DNA of 64,000 bases from Cernens ardua (GCF_051251085.1 NZ_JBPCZH010000002.1:459146-523145), one strand, 5' to 3'. Shown: positions 53,453 through 63,500, numbered from the stretch's first letter. The notes: generated from the letters alone by a model not told the origin. Numbers and translations: made by a program.

Positions 53453-55306
53453 ATGGCCGGACCAATCTCCCAGCGGTTTATAGATGATCTCCTTGCAAGA
53501 GTCGATATTGCCGAGTTGATCGGAGAGAGGGTTACGCTTAAAAAATCCGGGCGTAATCTGTTGGGGCTATGCCCTTTTCATGATGAAAAGTCACCGTCAT
53601 TCAATGTCAGTCGCGAGAAACAGTTTTATCACTGTTTTGGTTGCGGGGCATCAGGTAATGCTGTCCGTTTTCTGATGGAGTATGACCGTCTCAGTTTTCC
53701 TGAGGCTATTGAGCATCTGGCAGAGCGCCAAGGGCTTGAAGTTGAAAGGGACGAAGAAACGATTACCCCGGCGCAGAAAAAGCAGCGGGCCATCAAGCAT
53801 CAGCAGCAAGAGCAGGGCGTTAATCTTCTGGAACTCTCGGCTCGCTGGTTTGTCGAACAACTGGCTCTGCCTCATGCTGAAGCGGCCCGTGTCTATCTTG
53901 GGCAACGTGGATTGGATGCTTCCATCATTGAGACATTCGGGATTGGTTATAGTCCTGACAGTTGGGACGCATTAAAGCACCATCTCGGGCAACACGGAGT
54001 AGCGACTTCCGTTCAGGTCGAGTACGGGTTGCAAAAAATGTCGAATGACAATCCCGATCGCACGTACGATCTTTTCCGGGATCGTGTCATGTTTCCAATT
54101 CGGGACTGGAAAGGTCGTACTATCGGTTTTGGTGGGCGTGTGTTGGGTGATGCAAAACCCAAATATTTGAACTCGCCCGAAACGCCGGTATTTCATAAGG
54201 GTCGCGAACTCTATGGGCTTTATGAAGCACGTCAGCAGAACAATCGACTCGATTCCCTGTTGATTGTTGAAGGTTATATGGATGTTGTCGCTTTGGCACA
54301 GAGCGGTATTCATCACGCAGTGGCTACGTTGGGCACGGCCATTACGCCTGAGCACCTGCAACGTATCTTCAGGCTGGTTGATGAAGTTGTCTTCTGCTTC
54401 GATGGCGATTCGGCAGGAAAGCGCGCAGCCCAAAAGGCGTTGGATACCGCGCTGCCCTCCATGATTGATGGGCGTCAGGCACGTTTTCTGTTTTTACCCG
54501 AAACGGATGATCCTGACTCATTGGTACGGCGTGAGGGAAGAGACGCCTTTGTAGCCCGTGTTGAAAATGCGAGTCCGTTGTCTGAATTCATCTTCGATCT
54601 GGCACGTGAAGGTGTTGACCTGAAGCAGGTCGAAGGACGCGAGCGTTTTGTGACGCAAGTGTTGGGGCGTATTCGGCATGTGCCGGAAGGGGTGTTGCGC
54701 TCCCTGTTGATGGCTGAGCTGGCACAACGCAGTGGCATTGATGCTCAGGAGCTGCATACATTGCTTCTGGAAGGTCAGCATACACGGCCCTATGAACGGA
54801 ATATGGCCGTGGAGGCCCCTCATTCGGGGAGTTCATCGGGCAAGGAGTGGGAACAAGGTGGCGTTTCGTCATCGTCCAGGAAGCGCACGGAGTCGAGAAC
54901 CTCACTTTGTACCCGCATGCTTCATATGCTGTTGCATTCGCCGGAACTGGTGTCAGTGTTTTCCGATGATGTCTCATGGGTGCCTGCCAGTGATGATGGC
55001 CCTTTGCTCGTTAGCGTTATTCGCTTGTTAAGAGCAGGTCGCACCAAGAGCACGCAGTTAGTGCTGGCACGCTTTCATGATACACCTGAAGGTATGCGTT
55101 TGCTGGCGTTGGCGCGTAAGCCGCCCATGATACCAGTCGATGCTCGTGAGGCTGAAATGAATGACTATATTCATTTCTTGAAACGTCAGCATGAACGCTT
55201 GTCGCCGGAGGAAGAATATCATCGGCTGCTGGCGCAAAGTAAACGTGGAGAACTCGAGCCTGCGCAAAAGCAGCGATTGCTTCAGTTGATTATGGCGCTT
55301 CAATAA
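53453..55306 (+). CDS. dnaG: DNA primase
   Basis: 617 residues from the ATG at 53453 (the TTG just before it is also open); GGAG lies about nine bases upstream. The N-terminal zinc ribbon (CPFHDEKSPSF...HCFGC), the TOPRIM core (VEGYMDVVALAQ, CFDGDSAGKRA) and a C-terminal helicase-interaction domain are all present. It makes RNA primers at the fork together with DnaB. Longer than E. coli DnaG (581), mainly in the linker before the C-terminal domain, which is Ser-rich (SGSSSGKEWEQGGVSSSSRKR). Confidence 0.96.
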   Translation: MAGPISQRFIDDLLARVDIAELIGERVTLKKSGRNLLGLCPFHDEKSPSFNVSREKQFYHCFGCGASGNAVRFLMEYDRLSFPEAIEHLAERQGLEVERDEETITPAQKKQRAIKHQQQEQGVNLLELSARWFVEQLALPHAEAARVYLGQRGLDASIIETFGIGYSPDSWDALKHHLGQHGVATSVQVEYGLQKMSNDNPDRTYDLFRDRVMFPIRDWKGRTIGFGGRVLGDAKPKYLNSPETPVFHKGRELYGLYEARQQNNRLDSLLIVEGYMDVVALAQSGIHHAVATLGTAITPEHLQRIFRLVDEVVFCFDGDSAGKRAAQKALDTALPSMIDGRQARFLFLPETDDPDSLVRREGRDAFVARVENASPLSEFIFDLAREGVDLKQVEGRERFVTQVLGRIRHVPEGVLRSLLMAELAQRSGIDAQELHTLLLEGQHTRPYERNMAVEAPHSGSSSGKEWEQGGVSSSSRKRTESRTSLCTRMLHMLLHSPELVSVFSDDVSWVPASDDGPLLVSVIRLLRAGRTKSTQLVLARFHDTPEGMRLLALARKPPMIPVDAREAEMNDYIHFLKRQHERLSPEEEYHRLLAQSKRGELEPAQKQRLLQLIMALQ

Positions 55307-55734
55307 GGTGGTATTCACGATATCAAATTATTGCGTTGCAAAGAGGCACACCCGCACCCAAGGGTGTGATAGTGAGTTAAAACAAGTGATTTTCAGGTAT
55401 GTCAGTGGCAGTCTGCGCAGACACGTCTATACCAGAAAGTCTTATAGGGATGGGGTTGGCTTGTAGAATTAATTGTGTATCAGTCTTGAAATTCACATGT
55501 CGGCTCCCCATATAGAAAACACTACAGGAACCATGATTACGATGTAGCCAGATAGTTTTAGCTATGCCTCGTTGTGTATCTTTTTTCCAGAAGAGTTTAT
55601 CGCAGCTTTTTCTGGAGTGTCTGGTTTTTAGGCTATAATTGTAATTATTACTTTTTTCATCGGCCCTTGGCTTTACACGGAATACTCTGTGGGTCATTGC
55701 GTCGTTCAATATCTAATCGTCGAGACAGGTTTTT
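55307..55734. other. Gap between dnaG and rpoD
   Basis: About 430 bases. A small hairpin CACACCC/GGGTGTG (55347-55368) follows dnaG without a T-run. The 110-codon minus-strand ORF (55377-55709) has no recognised content. TATAAT at 55634-55639 is a perfect -10 box about 100 bases before rpoD, though its -35 is poor; rpoD probably has its own promoter here. Confidence 0.55.
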
Positions 55735-57597
55735 ATGGCTGGACATTCACCGCAGTCGCGTCTTAAGGAATTGATCGCGCGGGGAAAGGAGCAGGGCTTC
55801 CTTACCTACGCCGAGGTCAATGACCATTTGCCGGAAGACATCGCAGATCCGGATCAGGTTGAAGACATTATCAGCATGTTTAATGACATGGGTATTAATG
55901 TCGTTGAAGAAGCGCCTGATGCGGATGAACTGATGATGTCCGACAGTTCTACTGATGAAAGTGCTGCGGAAGAGGCTGTGGCAGCACTCGCAGCAGTGGA
56001 AACTGATGTTGGGCGTACTACCGATCCGGTTCGCATGTACATGCGCGAGATGGGTACTGTTGAACTGCTTACACGCGAAGGCGAGATCGAAATTGCCAAG
56101 CGTATAGAAGAAGGTACCCGTGAAGTCATGTCAGCGCTGGCGTACCTGCCGGGAGCTGTAGACTCTATCCTGACCGCCTATGATGACACTCAGGGAGAGG
56201 AAGGTGGTCGCCTTTCGGATCTGTTTAGTGGCTTTATAGATCCCGATGAAGGCGTGCCGGGTGTTGCTGAAGTTGATGAAGAGATCGATTTGTCGCCTGA
56301 AGAGTCTGACGTTGTTGATGATGTTGAAGATGAAGACGACGATGATGACGAGGACGGCGACGACGATACCAACACCAATGAGGGCGGTCCGGATCCTGAA
56401 CTGGCGCGTGTTCGTTTCGAACAGATTCGCGAGCAAAATGACAAGGTAAAAGAGCTGATTGCCCAGCATGGTCATGGTAATGCCAAGGTGGTCATTCAAC
56501 AGGAACGTCTGGCTGAATTGTTTGCCCCCATCAAGCTGGTACCCAAGCATTTTGACCGCCTGATTTTGCATATTCGTTTGTCCATCGAACAGATCAGGGC
56601 ACATGAACGCCAAATCATGCAAACCTGCGTAAAACAGGCCAAAGTACCGCGTAAAACCTTTATCGCTTCCTTCCCGAATCACGAAAGTGATCCCGAATGG
56701 TTCGATGGTTTTGTCGCCAAGTATCCCAAGTATGCAGAAGCATTGGCACCGTTCCGTGATGAAATTCTGCGTTCACAGCGCCGTATCGCGGAAGAACAGG
56801 CTGAGGTTCAGCTATCTGTATCCGAGATCAAGGAAGTCAATCGTCGCCTTTCCATCGGTGAAGCCAAGGCGCGCCGTGCCAAGAAGGAGATGGTCGAAGC
56901 TAACCTGCGTTTGGTTATTTCCATTGCCAAGAAGTACACCAATCGCGGTTTGCAATTCCTTGACCTTATTCAGGAAGGTAACATCGGCTTGATGAAGGCG
57001 GTCGACAAGTTCGAATATCGCCGTGGTTATAAATTCTCTACCTATGCAACCTGGTGGATTCGTCAGGCCATTACGCGTTCTATTGCAGACCAGGCGCGTA
57101 CTATTCGTATTCCGGTTCACATGATCGAGACGATCAACAAGCTCAATCGTGTTTCTCGGCAGATGCTTCAGGAGATGGGACGTGAGCCCACTCCCGAAGA
57201 ATTGGGCGAACGCCTGGAAATGCCTGAAGACAAGGTTCGTAAGGTATTGAAAATTGCCAAAGAGCCGATTTCGATGGAAACGCCGGTAGGCGATGACGAC
57301 GATTCGCATATGGGAGATTTCATCAAGGACGATGCGATGATTTCGCCTATCGATTCTGCAACTGGGGAAGGGTTGATTGAAACGACACGCAACGTGCTGG
57401 GTGGTTTGACAGCGCGTGAGGCAAAAGTGCTCAGAATGCGTTTTGGTATCGATATGAACACCGACCATACCCTTGAGGAAGTGGGTAAACAATTTGATGT
57501 TACCCGCGAGCGTATTCGCCAGATCGAAGCCAAGGCTCTGCGCAAGTTACGTCATCCTTCACGTTCTGAAGCATTGCGTTCTTTCATGGATGAGTAA
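55735..57597 (+). CDS. rpoD: RNA polymerase sigma factor 70 (RpoD)
   Basis: 620-residue primary sigma factor. Region 1.1 starts SRLKELIARGKEQGFLTYAEVNDHLPEDI; region 1.2 has DPVRMYMREMGTVELLTREGEIEIAKRIE. The non-conserved region contains a very acidic run (about residues 190-220, mostly Asp/Glu). Regions 2.1-2.4 (ANLRLVISIAKKYTNRGLQFLDLIQEGNIGLMKAVDKFEYRRGYKFSTYATWWIRQAITRSI) and 4.2 (VTRERIRQIEAKALRKLRHP) are canonical, so it recognises TTGACA/TATAAT promoters such as those proposed here. Confidence 0.98.
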   Translation: MAGHSPQSRLKELIARGKEQGFLTYAEVNDHLPEDIADPDQVEDIISMFNDMGINVVEEAPDADELMMSDSSTDESAAEEAVAALAAVETDVGRTTDPVRMYMREMGTVELLTREGEIEIAKRIEEGTREVMSALAYLPGAVDSILTAYDDTQGEEGGRLSDLFSGFIDPDEGVPGVAEVDEEIDLSPEESDVVDDVEDEDDDDDEDGDDDTNTNEGGPDPELARVRFEQIREQNDKVKELIAQHGHGNAKVVIQQERLAELFAPIKLVPKHFDRLILHIRLSIEQIRAHERQIMQTCVKQAKVPRKTFIASFPNHESDPEWFDGFVAKYPKYAEALAPFRDEILRSQRRIAEEQAEVQLSVSEIKEVNRRLSIGEAKARRAKKEMVEANLRLVISIAKKYTNRGLQFLDLIQEGNIGLMKAVDKFEYRRGYKFSTYATWWIRQAITRSIADQARTIRIPVHMIETINKLNRVSRQMLQEMGREPTPEELGERLEMPEDKVRKVLKIAKEPISMETPVGDDDDSHMGDFIKDDAMISPIDSATGEGLIETTRNVLGGLTAREAKVLRMRFGIDMNTDHTLEEVGKQFDVTRERIRQIEAKALRKLRHPSRSEALRSFMDE

Positions 57598-57638
57598 TAT
57601 CAACGACCCCATGAATGGATGTAAATGACTTATATATG

Positions 57639-57664
57639 ACCCGGTCTTTTGGCCGGGTTTTTTT
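57639..57664 (+). terminator. Terminator of rpoD
   Basis: ACCCGG/CCGGGT stem with an eight-base loop followed by a T-run, 42 bases past the stop codon. Confidence 0.88.
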
Positions 57665-57708
57665 ATGCCTGATTTTTTATTGAACTCGTTTTCCTGCATG
57701 CATATATG

Positions 57709-58635
57709 TCAGTCGTCCAGCGAACTATCGCGTTGCGCTTCCTCCAATAGCCAATCATGAACAGCACGTATACGAGGGTCATCCAAAGCGCCCGCTGAAT
57801 GGACAATCACATACCGTTTCCCTGTTGAGATGGTATTGCGCAAGGGCGCTATGAGCTGCCCAGAGGCCAGTTCATCAGAAATAAGCGTTCTACGGGCAAT
57901 TGCAATCCCCATACCTGCCATGGCAGCCGCCATGGTCAGGCTATTTCGATTGAAGGTATAACCCCTGGCAACATCCAGGCCAGTTTCCCCCGTGGCTTTC
58001 AGGTAAAACTCCCACTCTGCATACTCACCGCTGCCGCGCCAGGCGGTCACATCATGTAAAAGAGGATAGTGATTCAAATGCTTGATCTGGTGAAGAGACG
58101 GACGTCCCTTTAAAAGCGAGGGAGCACATACCGGGAAAATTTTCTCTTCAAAAAGTTCTGTTGTGCGCATCCCGGGATAGTTTCCATCATTGAGGTCCAA
58201 CGCCAAATCAAAATCGTGTTCTTTCAGGGGGTGGTCACTATCTTCGGCTCTCAAATGCAGTGAAATATCCGGGAACCGGGCTTTTAGCCTTGGAAGGCGC
58301 GGCATCAACCACTTGGATAAGAAGGAGGGGACAGAACGGAGCCTGAGCTCCCCGCTCATTAACCCCTGGGAGAGCCTTTGAACTTCGGTGCTGACATCAC
58401 GATAAGCACTCTGTACCGTAGCCGCCAGGCGAGCACCTTCGGGTGTCAGCTCCAAACGCCGTGTATGACGCCGGAAAAGTTTGAAACCCAGTCGTTCTTC
58501 CAGTTGCTTGATTTGCTGGCTGATCGCTCCGGTTGTCACATTCAACCGAATGGCTGTTTTTGTAAATGATAGCTCCTCCGCAGCGACCTCGAAAACATGC
58601 AGTCCTGCAAATGTTATCGTGTTCAGTCCTGACAT
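57709..58635 (-). CDS. LysR-family regulator, divergent from sdaA
   Basis: 308 residues with an N-terminal winged helix-turn-helix (LSFTKTAIRLNVTTGAISQQIKQLEERLGFKLFRRHTRRLELTPEGARL) and a C-terminal effector-binding domain. The helix and linker sequence resembles the GcvA/AmpR-type subgroup. Divergent placement with 151 bases to sdaA, and a dyad in between, suggest it controls the serine deaminase gene and itself; the effector may be serine or glycine. That is inference. Confidence 0.88.
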   Translation of the reverse strand: MSGLNTITFAGLHVFEVAAEELSFTKTAIRLNVTTGAISQQIKQLEERLGFKLFRRHTRRLELTPEGARLAATVQSAYRDVSTEVQRLSQGLMSGELRLRSVPSFLSKWLMPRLPRLKARFPDISLHLRAEDSDHPLKEHDFDLALDLNDGNYPGMRTTELFEEKIFPVCAPSLLKGRPSLHQIKHLNHYPLLHDVTAWRGSGEYAEWEFYLKATGETGLDVARGYTFNRNSLTMAAAMAGMGIAIARRTLISDELASGQLIAPLRNTISTGKRYVIVHSAGALDDPRIRAVHDWLLEEAQRDSSLDD

Positions 58636-58657
58636 TAATTTCTCTCATGATTTAGTT

Positions 58658-58679
58658 TTTCTAAACTATAGCTTAGAAA
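58658..58679. promoter_or_regulatory. Candidate LysR operator between the regulator and sdaA
   Basis: TTTCTAA-ACTATAGC-TTAGAAA is a perfect dyad of 7-base arms, 23 bases upstream of the regulator start and 107 before sdaA. A second, smaller dyad TTTAG/CTAAA (58651-58665) overlaps it. Confidence 0.6.
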
Positions 58680-58786
58680 GTATCCATTGTGGAGAGCTTT
58701 CAACCCAAGCATTCTCCTATCTATAGAAGCTGATATTTTTATGTATTAGCCACTCTAATGATAAATATCATGTTGGGGAGCAAATC

Positions 58787-60163
58787 ATGTCGATTAGTGT
58801 ATTTGAACTATTCAATATAGGCGTAGGGCCGTCCAGCTCTCACACTGTGGGTCCAATGCGTGCTGCTCACCGGTTTGTTGATGAGTTGTGCCAGTTTGCT
58901 CCTCTGGATGATGTTGTTCGCGTTGAAATATACTTGCATGGTTCACTTGCGGCTACCGGGGCTGGGCATGCCACAGACCGTGCAACACTGATGGGATTAA
59001 TGGGTAAATCGCCTGAATCCATTAATCCACAATTGATTGAGCCTTTTATTGAAGAAATCATTGAATCTCAAACGCTACGACTTGGCGACAAGCACATTAT
59101 TTCGTTTGTTTGGGAGCGCGATCTTCACTGGGATATGGAACCGCTACCATTCCATCCCAACGCTATGACACTCTCTGCCTGCTATCGCCACAGGCGCCAA
59201 TACAGTGCAACCTATTATTCTATTGGTGGCGGTTTTATTTTGACGACCGATGAAGTAAACCAGCAGGAAGACAATCTCGCGCTGAAGTCACTACCCATTC
59301 CTTTTACTACTGCACGTCAGTTATTGGATCAATGCCGACAGAATCACATGAGCATTGCTGAAGTGATGATGCGTAACGAGTGTTCCTGGCGTACGGAAAG
59401 AGAGGTGCGCTCATCCTTGTTGTCGATCTGGAAAGTGATGCAATCATGCATTGAGAGTGGGCTGCAACAAGAAGGAATATTGCCGGGAGGCTTGAATGTC
59501 AAGCGTCGCGCCCCCGAGCTTTTCCGACGCCTGAATGATCCTGCACGCCACAATTTGATTACTACTACGTTCACGGGTATGGAATGGGTGAATTTGTTTG
59601 CGCTGGCCGTGAATGAGGAGAATGCCGCCGGTGGTCGTATGGTGACGGCACCCACCAATGGTGCTGCGGGTATTATTCCAGCGGTGTTGAATTATTATAT
59701 TAAATTCCAGGGGAATACCGATGATAACGCTATAGTCGACTTCCTTCTCACTGCTGGCGCTGTAGGTATTCTGTGTAAGTTGAATGCATCCATCTCTGGC
59801 GCGGAGGTCGGGTGTCAGGGGGAGGTCGGTGTGGCCTGTGCCATGGCAGCCGCGGGGCTGGCTCAGATACTGGGCGGTAGTCCTGAACAAGTTGAAAATG
59901 CGGCCGAAATCGGGTTAGAGCATAACCTTGGATTAACGTGTGACCCTATCGGTGGGCTTGTGCAAATTCCCTGCATTGAGCGCAATGCCATCGCTTCAGT
60001 GAAGGCGATCAACGCTGCCCAATTTGCCTTGGGAGGGGATGGTGAACATCATGTCTCACTGGATCGCGTCATTCGCACGATGCGTGAGACCGGGCATGAC
60101 ATGCAAAGCAAGTATAAGGAGACGTCTCAGGGTGGGTTGGCCGTCAGTATGATTGAGTGTTAA
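58787..60163 (+). CDS. sdaA: L-serine ammonia-lyase (iron-sulfur type)
   Basis: 458-residue enzyme converting L-serine to pyruvate and ammonia using a [4Fe-4S] cluster. The N-terminal SISVFELFNIGVGPSSSHTVGPMRAA and the C-terminal cluster-binding part (GCQGEVGVACAMAAAG, GLTCDPIGGLVQIPCIERNAIAS) are complete; the final VSMIEC tail is also conserved. Single-chain form. GGGGAG precedes the ATG. Named sdaA by similarity; the paralogue sdaB cannot be excluded. Confidence 0.95.
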   Translation: MSISVFELFNIGVGPSSSHTVGPMRAAHRFVDELCQFAPLDDVVRVEIYLHGSLAATGAGHATDRATLMGLMGKSPESINPQLIEPFIEEIIESQTLRLGDKHIISFVWERDLHWDMEPLPFHPNAMTLSACYRHRRQYSATYYSIGGGFILTTDEVNQQEDNLALKSLPIPFTTARQLLDQCRQNHMSIAEVMMRNECSWRTEREVRSSLLSIWKVMQSCIESGLQQEGILPGGLNVKRRAPELFRRLNDPARHNLITTTFTGMEWVNLFALAVNEENAAGGRMVTAPTNGAAGIIPAVLNYYIKFQGNTDDNAIVDFLLTAGAVGILCKLNASISGAEVGCQGEVGVACAMAAAGLAQILGGSPEQVENAAEIGLEHNLGLTCDPIGGLVQIPCIERNAIASVKAINAAQFALGGDGEHHVSLDRVIRTMRETGHDMQSKYKETSQGGLAVSMIEC

Positions 60164-60211
60164 TCGGCCTGGAATGCAAACGTCGTAACCTGAATGGACA
60201 CGTCATAAAGA

Positions 60212-60238
60212 GTGGCGATTACACGCTATAATCGCCAC
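60212..60238. terminator. Hairpin between convergent sdaA and cysH
   Basis: Perfect 10-base arms GTGGCGATTA/TAATCGCCAC with a seven-base loop, 49 bases past sdaA and 83 before the cysH stop. No long T-run on either side. Confidence 0.55.
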
Positions 60239-60320
60239 ATTAGCGCTGCTGAATAGGGAGCACATTTTAATGTGCAGTATATTCAGCCGGACCCCATATC
60301 CGTACAGATGTTCTGGAGTC

Positions 60321-60953
60321 TCAGTGTTGCAGATGAAGGCCGCATTCACGGTTCGCTTCCCCTTTGGTAGGGTCAACGTAATCAAACTCGTTGGGCAGAT
60401 CGTGACGGGTCAGATAGTCATACAGATCCTTGGGCGTCCAATAGAGAAGAGGGGCCACCTTGATCAATCCATCAGGATTACGACTCACGGGCTCCATTTC
60501 TGCACGCACGGCACTATCGGTTGCACGCAGCGCTGTTAACCAGACATCCGGGTCCATCTCTTTCAAGGCCCGTGCAAAAGGTTCCAGCTTCACTTCTTCC
60601 GTGAAGGCTTCGTGACGTGGGTCATCCAGCGTTGGCGTTGCTCCCTCGATGGCTTCACGGTGAGCACGTGACCGCTTGGGCAAATAGGTAATCAGGTTCA
60701 GGTCAAGCTTTTTGCGTAGTTCTTCCACATAACGATAGGTGGCTTCGGTGTTGTAGCCGTTATCCATCCAGACAATGGGGATGTCGGGCTGGACTTGCGT
60801 TACCATATGAAGAATAACTGCTTCAAAAGGGCGAAAATTGGTTGTGCAGATGGCTTTTTTGCCAAGGGATAATGCCCATTTGACCAATCCTTCAGCATCA
60901 TGGCCCAGCTTTTCGTTGATCACTTGGATATCGATGGGATGTTCGGTCGACAT
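60321..60953 (-). CDS. cysH: Phosphoadenosine phosphosulfate reductase family
   Basis: 210-residue adenylyl/PAPS reductase that makes sulfite in assimilatory sulfate reduction. The catalytic cysteine is Cys204 in the C-terminal ECGLHLQH motif. The paired cysteines of iron-sulfur APS reductases are absent, so a thioredoxin-dependent PAPS reductase is more likely. PIVWMDNGYNTEATYRYVEEL and PLLYWTPKDLYDYL are family segments. AGGAG precedes the ATG at 60953; the upstream in-frame Met is rejected. Shorter than E. coli CysH (244), and alone: no cysI, cysJ or cysN is nearby. Confidence 0.9.
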   Translation of the reverse strand: MSTEHPIDIQVINEKLGHDAEGLVKWALSLGKKAICTTNFRPFEAVILHMVTQVQPDIPIVWMDNGYNTEATYRYVEELRKKLDLNLITYLPKRSRAHREAIEGATPTLDDPRHEAFTEEVKLEPFARALKEMDPDVWLTALRATDSAVRAEMEPVSRNPDGLIKVAPLLYWTPKDLYDYLTRHDLPNEFDYVDPTKGEANRECGLHLQH

Positions 60954-61109
60954 ATTCGGAACTCCTGTAGGCATTAAGCCACAAACATAATGGCCTCTAC
61001 ATTACCAAATATTGTAGAGCGCGGGTAATAGCCTTTTTCTGAAAATTGGAAAAAGTCTTTGCCGTTTATTTCGATCCAGGTGCGAAAATTTATCACTGGT
61101 AAGTGACTA

Positions 61110-62528
61110 TTAGCATGCGTTCGATTCCAGAGCAGCCATCAACCGTTTGATTTTGATAATGCTCTCTTCGTATTCTTCTGCCTCAATGGAGTCACTGACT
61201 ATACCACCGCCGCCCCAAATCCGGATGTTGTTATTGGTTATCACCGCTGTCCGTATGGTGATAGAGGTATCCATGTTTCCACGGTAATCAATATAGCCGA
61301 TGCTGCCACAATAATAGGATCGGCCACATGCTTCTATTTCGTCGATGATTTCCATGGCACGATGTTTGGGCGCGCCCGTTATAGAGCCGCCCGGTAATGA
61401 GGCGGCCAGCAAATCGTGTGTATCCTGCCCAGCGGCAAGATGCCCTTCAATAGTGCTTACCAAGTGATGTACGTTTGCGTATGCAATACGCTTGGCCAAT
61501 TGTGCGACCCGTATACTTCCGAGGGAAGCCACACGCCCAATATCGTTTCTCAGCAAGTCCACAATCATCACATTTTCAGCAAGATCCTTACGGCTGTTTT
61601 CCAGCTCTCTTGCGTAATAACTATCTTCTTCGGGCGTATGGCCGCGTGGTCGGGTACCCTTGATGGGTTGAGTTATGATATTTCCCTGATTGACACTGAT
61701 AAAACGTTCGGGTGAGACAGACAATAAATGAAATGGTGCTATGCCGCCCGTGTTTAAATAAGCACTGAATGGTGAAAGGGTGGCTTGTCTTAGACGATGG
61801 TAAGCATGCCATTCAGAGCCAGCATAAGTTGCGGAGAATGCCTGCGTTAAATTTACTTGGTAACAATCACCTGCAGTGATATAGCTTTTTATTTTTTTAA
61901 AGGCTTCATGATAAGCATTGCGGGGCATAACGGGTGAAAAAGCTGAAGTCAGTCTGAATGGTTCAATATCATTACCGTTATTTGGCTTAACATTAAACAA
62001 AGAAATTATATGCCCAAGCTGCGTTTCATCGGCAATAATATAGCTAACCTGTTTCGCATGATCCTGCACTAATACCCATGTATACAGTCCTATCCAGCAA
62101 GTAGGGAGCATATCGAAGCTATCTGTAGATCCATCGCTGGCTGGGAGTCCCTCCAGAAAGCGGCCGGAATTGTAACTCCAGGCACCTATCAACCCACAAT
62201 TGAAGGGAATGTCTTCAGGTACATTTGAATTTTCATCAATGTGAAGCCGGTCCAGTAATTGTCGCTGTGCTTCGATGATTGATCCTGTCAACTCTGGATG
62301 TTGCGGGGAAAAAGCTTTCCCCTGTTGATTGGTGATAAGCGTCGCGATGGGGAGGGCGCTCATGAAATCGAAACGCCCGGCTTCAGGGGAGGGAGTACCG
62401 CTATCCAGAAGAATAGCCCCTTCTGATCCGTGGATTTGGGTAAAGTAGTGGATGGGATCAGGTTGGTATTTCACCGGATGAGCCTTGAGCGTCAAATGGT
62501 AATGTTCAGGAGTCGTAGGCATTGTCAT
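61110..62528 (-). CDS. pabB: Aminodeoxychorismate synthase component I
   Basis: 472-residue chorismate-using enzyme that, with PabA, makes 4-amino-4-deoxychorismate for folate synthesis. The chorismate-binding domain has QPIKGTRPRG (the PIKGT lysine distinguishes PabB from TrpE), VDLLRNDIGRV, LPGGSITGAPKHRAMEIIDEIE and WGGGGIVSDSIEAEEYEE. An N-terminal component I domain is present. It joins folB and folK in this window as part of folate synthesis, though not in the same operon. Confidence 0.94.
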   Translation of the reverse strand: MTMPTTPEHYHLTLKAHPVKYQPDPIHYFTQIHGSEGAILLDSGTPSPEAGRFDFMSALPIATLITNQQGKAFSPQHPELTGSIIEAQRQLLDRLHIDENSNVPEDIPFNCGLIGAWSYNSGRFLEGLPASDGSTDSFDMLPTCWIGLYTWVLVQDHAKQVSYIIADETQLGHIISLFNVKPNNGNDIEPFRLTSAFSPVMPRNAYHEAFKKIKSYITAGDCYQVNLTQAFSATYAGSEWHAYHRLRQATLSPFSAYLNTGGIAPFHLLSVSPERFISVNQGNIITQPIKGTRPRGHTPEEDSYYARELENSRKDLAENVMIVDLLRNDIGRVASLGSIRVAQLAKRIAYANVHHLVSTIEGHLAAGQDTHDLLAASLPGGSITGAPKHRAMEIIDEIEACGRSYYCGSIGYIDYRGNMDTSITIRTAVITNNNIRIWGGGGIVSDSIEAEEYEESIIKIKRLMAALESNAC

Positions 62529-62692
62529 TCATCCGGGCAAAAATTCAGACACAGTGTTGAGCTGATCAAGTAAAAAGCGCTATTGATTTACCGGTTGGAA
62601 AAATCAATAAGGCGAATAAATTGCAGCAAGTGTAACGCGCTAGTATAAGAACCCGTAGGTTATAGACAAATATAGAATGAAAGGATTCTTCA

Positions 62693-63391
62693 ATGTTGAA
62701 GGCTTCATCTGAAAGTCAGGAAGTGCGAACCTTGGCCGAGAAGGTCTTTCAGCAATTGCAAGAGGCTATCGTCAGAGGAGAAATACCTTCTGGTAGCAAA
62801 ATCACTGAGCCTGGTTTGGCCGAAGCTTATGGTATTTCACGCGGGCCATTGCGTGAAGCAATGCGCCGCCTGGAAACCTATCGGCTTATTGAACGTGAGC
62901 CACATGTGGGAGCTCGCGTAGTCCAATTAAGTATGAATGAATTGTTAGAGCTTTTCGATCTTCGAGAGGCGATGGAAAGCATGGCAGCCCGGTTGGCGGC
63001 ACGTTACATGACGCAGGATGAAGTGAGTAACCTCAAGAGTGTTTTGAGTCAACACGACAAGCAGCAAGACATACCCTCACAGGAAGCTTATTTTCAGCGT
63101 CAGGGGGACATGGACTTTCACTATTTGATTGCGCACGGTAGTCACAATCGAATGTTGGTACGGCTCCTGTGTGATGATCTTTATTACCTGGTTCGCCTTT
63201 ACAGAACTCAATTCAGCTCGAAGGGAGATCGTTTCCGCCGAGCCTATATGGAACACCAGCGTATTACTGAAGCGATCGAAGCAGGGGATGAAGAGCTCGC
63301 TGAACTTTTGATGAAGCGCCATATAGTGGCTTCACGCAAAGCAATCACTGAACAGTATTCGAACGCGCTTTCAGCGAAGGATGTGTTGTAA
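62693..63391 (+). CDS. GntR-family regulator (FCD/FadR subfamily)
   Basis: 232 residues. The N-terminal winged helix (EKVFQQLQEAIVRGEIPSGSKITEPGLAEAYGISRGPLREAMRRLETYRLIEREPHVGARV) is followed by an all-helical FCD effector domain with metal-type residues (DMDFHYLIAHGSHN, MEHQRITEAI, MKRHI). The sequence resembles regulators that stand next to methylcitrate-cycle genes (prpBC) in gammaproteobacteria, but here the next gene is an rRNA operon, so the target is elsewhere or unknown. GAAAGGA lies upstream of the ATG. Confidence 0.88.
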   Translation: MLKASSESQEVRTLAEKVFQQLQEAIVRGEIPSGSKITEPGLAEAYGISRGPLREAMRRLETYRLIEREPHVGARVVQLSMNELLELFDLREAMESMAARLAARYMTQDEVSNLKSVLSQHDKQQDIPSQEAYFQRQGDMDFHYLIAHGSHNRMLVRLLCDDLYYLVRLYRTQFSSKGDRFRRAYMEHQRITEAIEAGDEELAELLMKRHIVASRKAITEQYSNALSAKDVL

Positions 63392-63500
63392 CTTAAATCA
63401 AAAAGCCAGTTTATACATGAAGACCACATCACCTTTCCAATGAATCCTTTTTTAATTAAGTGACAGTCCTCTCTTTTTTTAAGTTATTGTCATTTTCCCC

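Noticed and set aside
55377..55709. 110-codon minus-strand ORF upstream of rpoD
   Set aside because: Lies antisense over the rpoD promoter region; no family resemblance.
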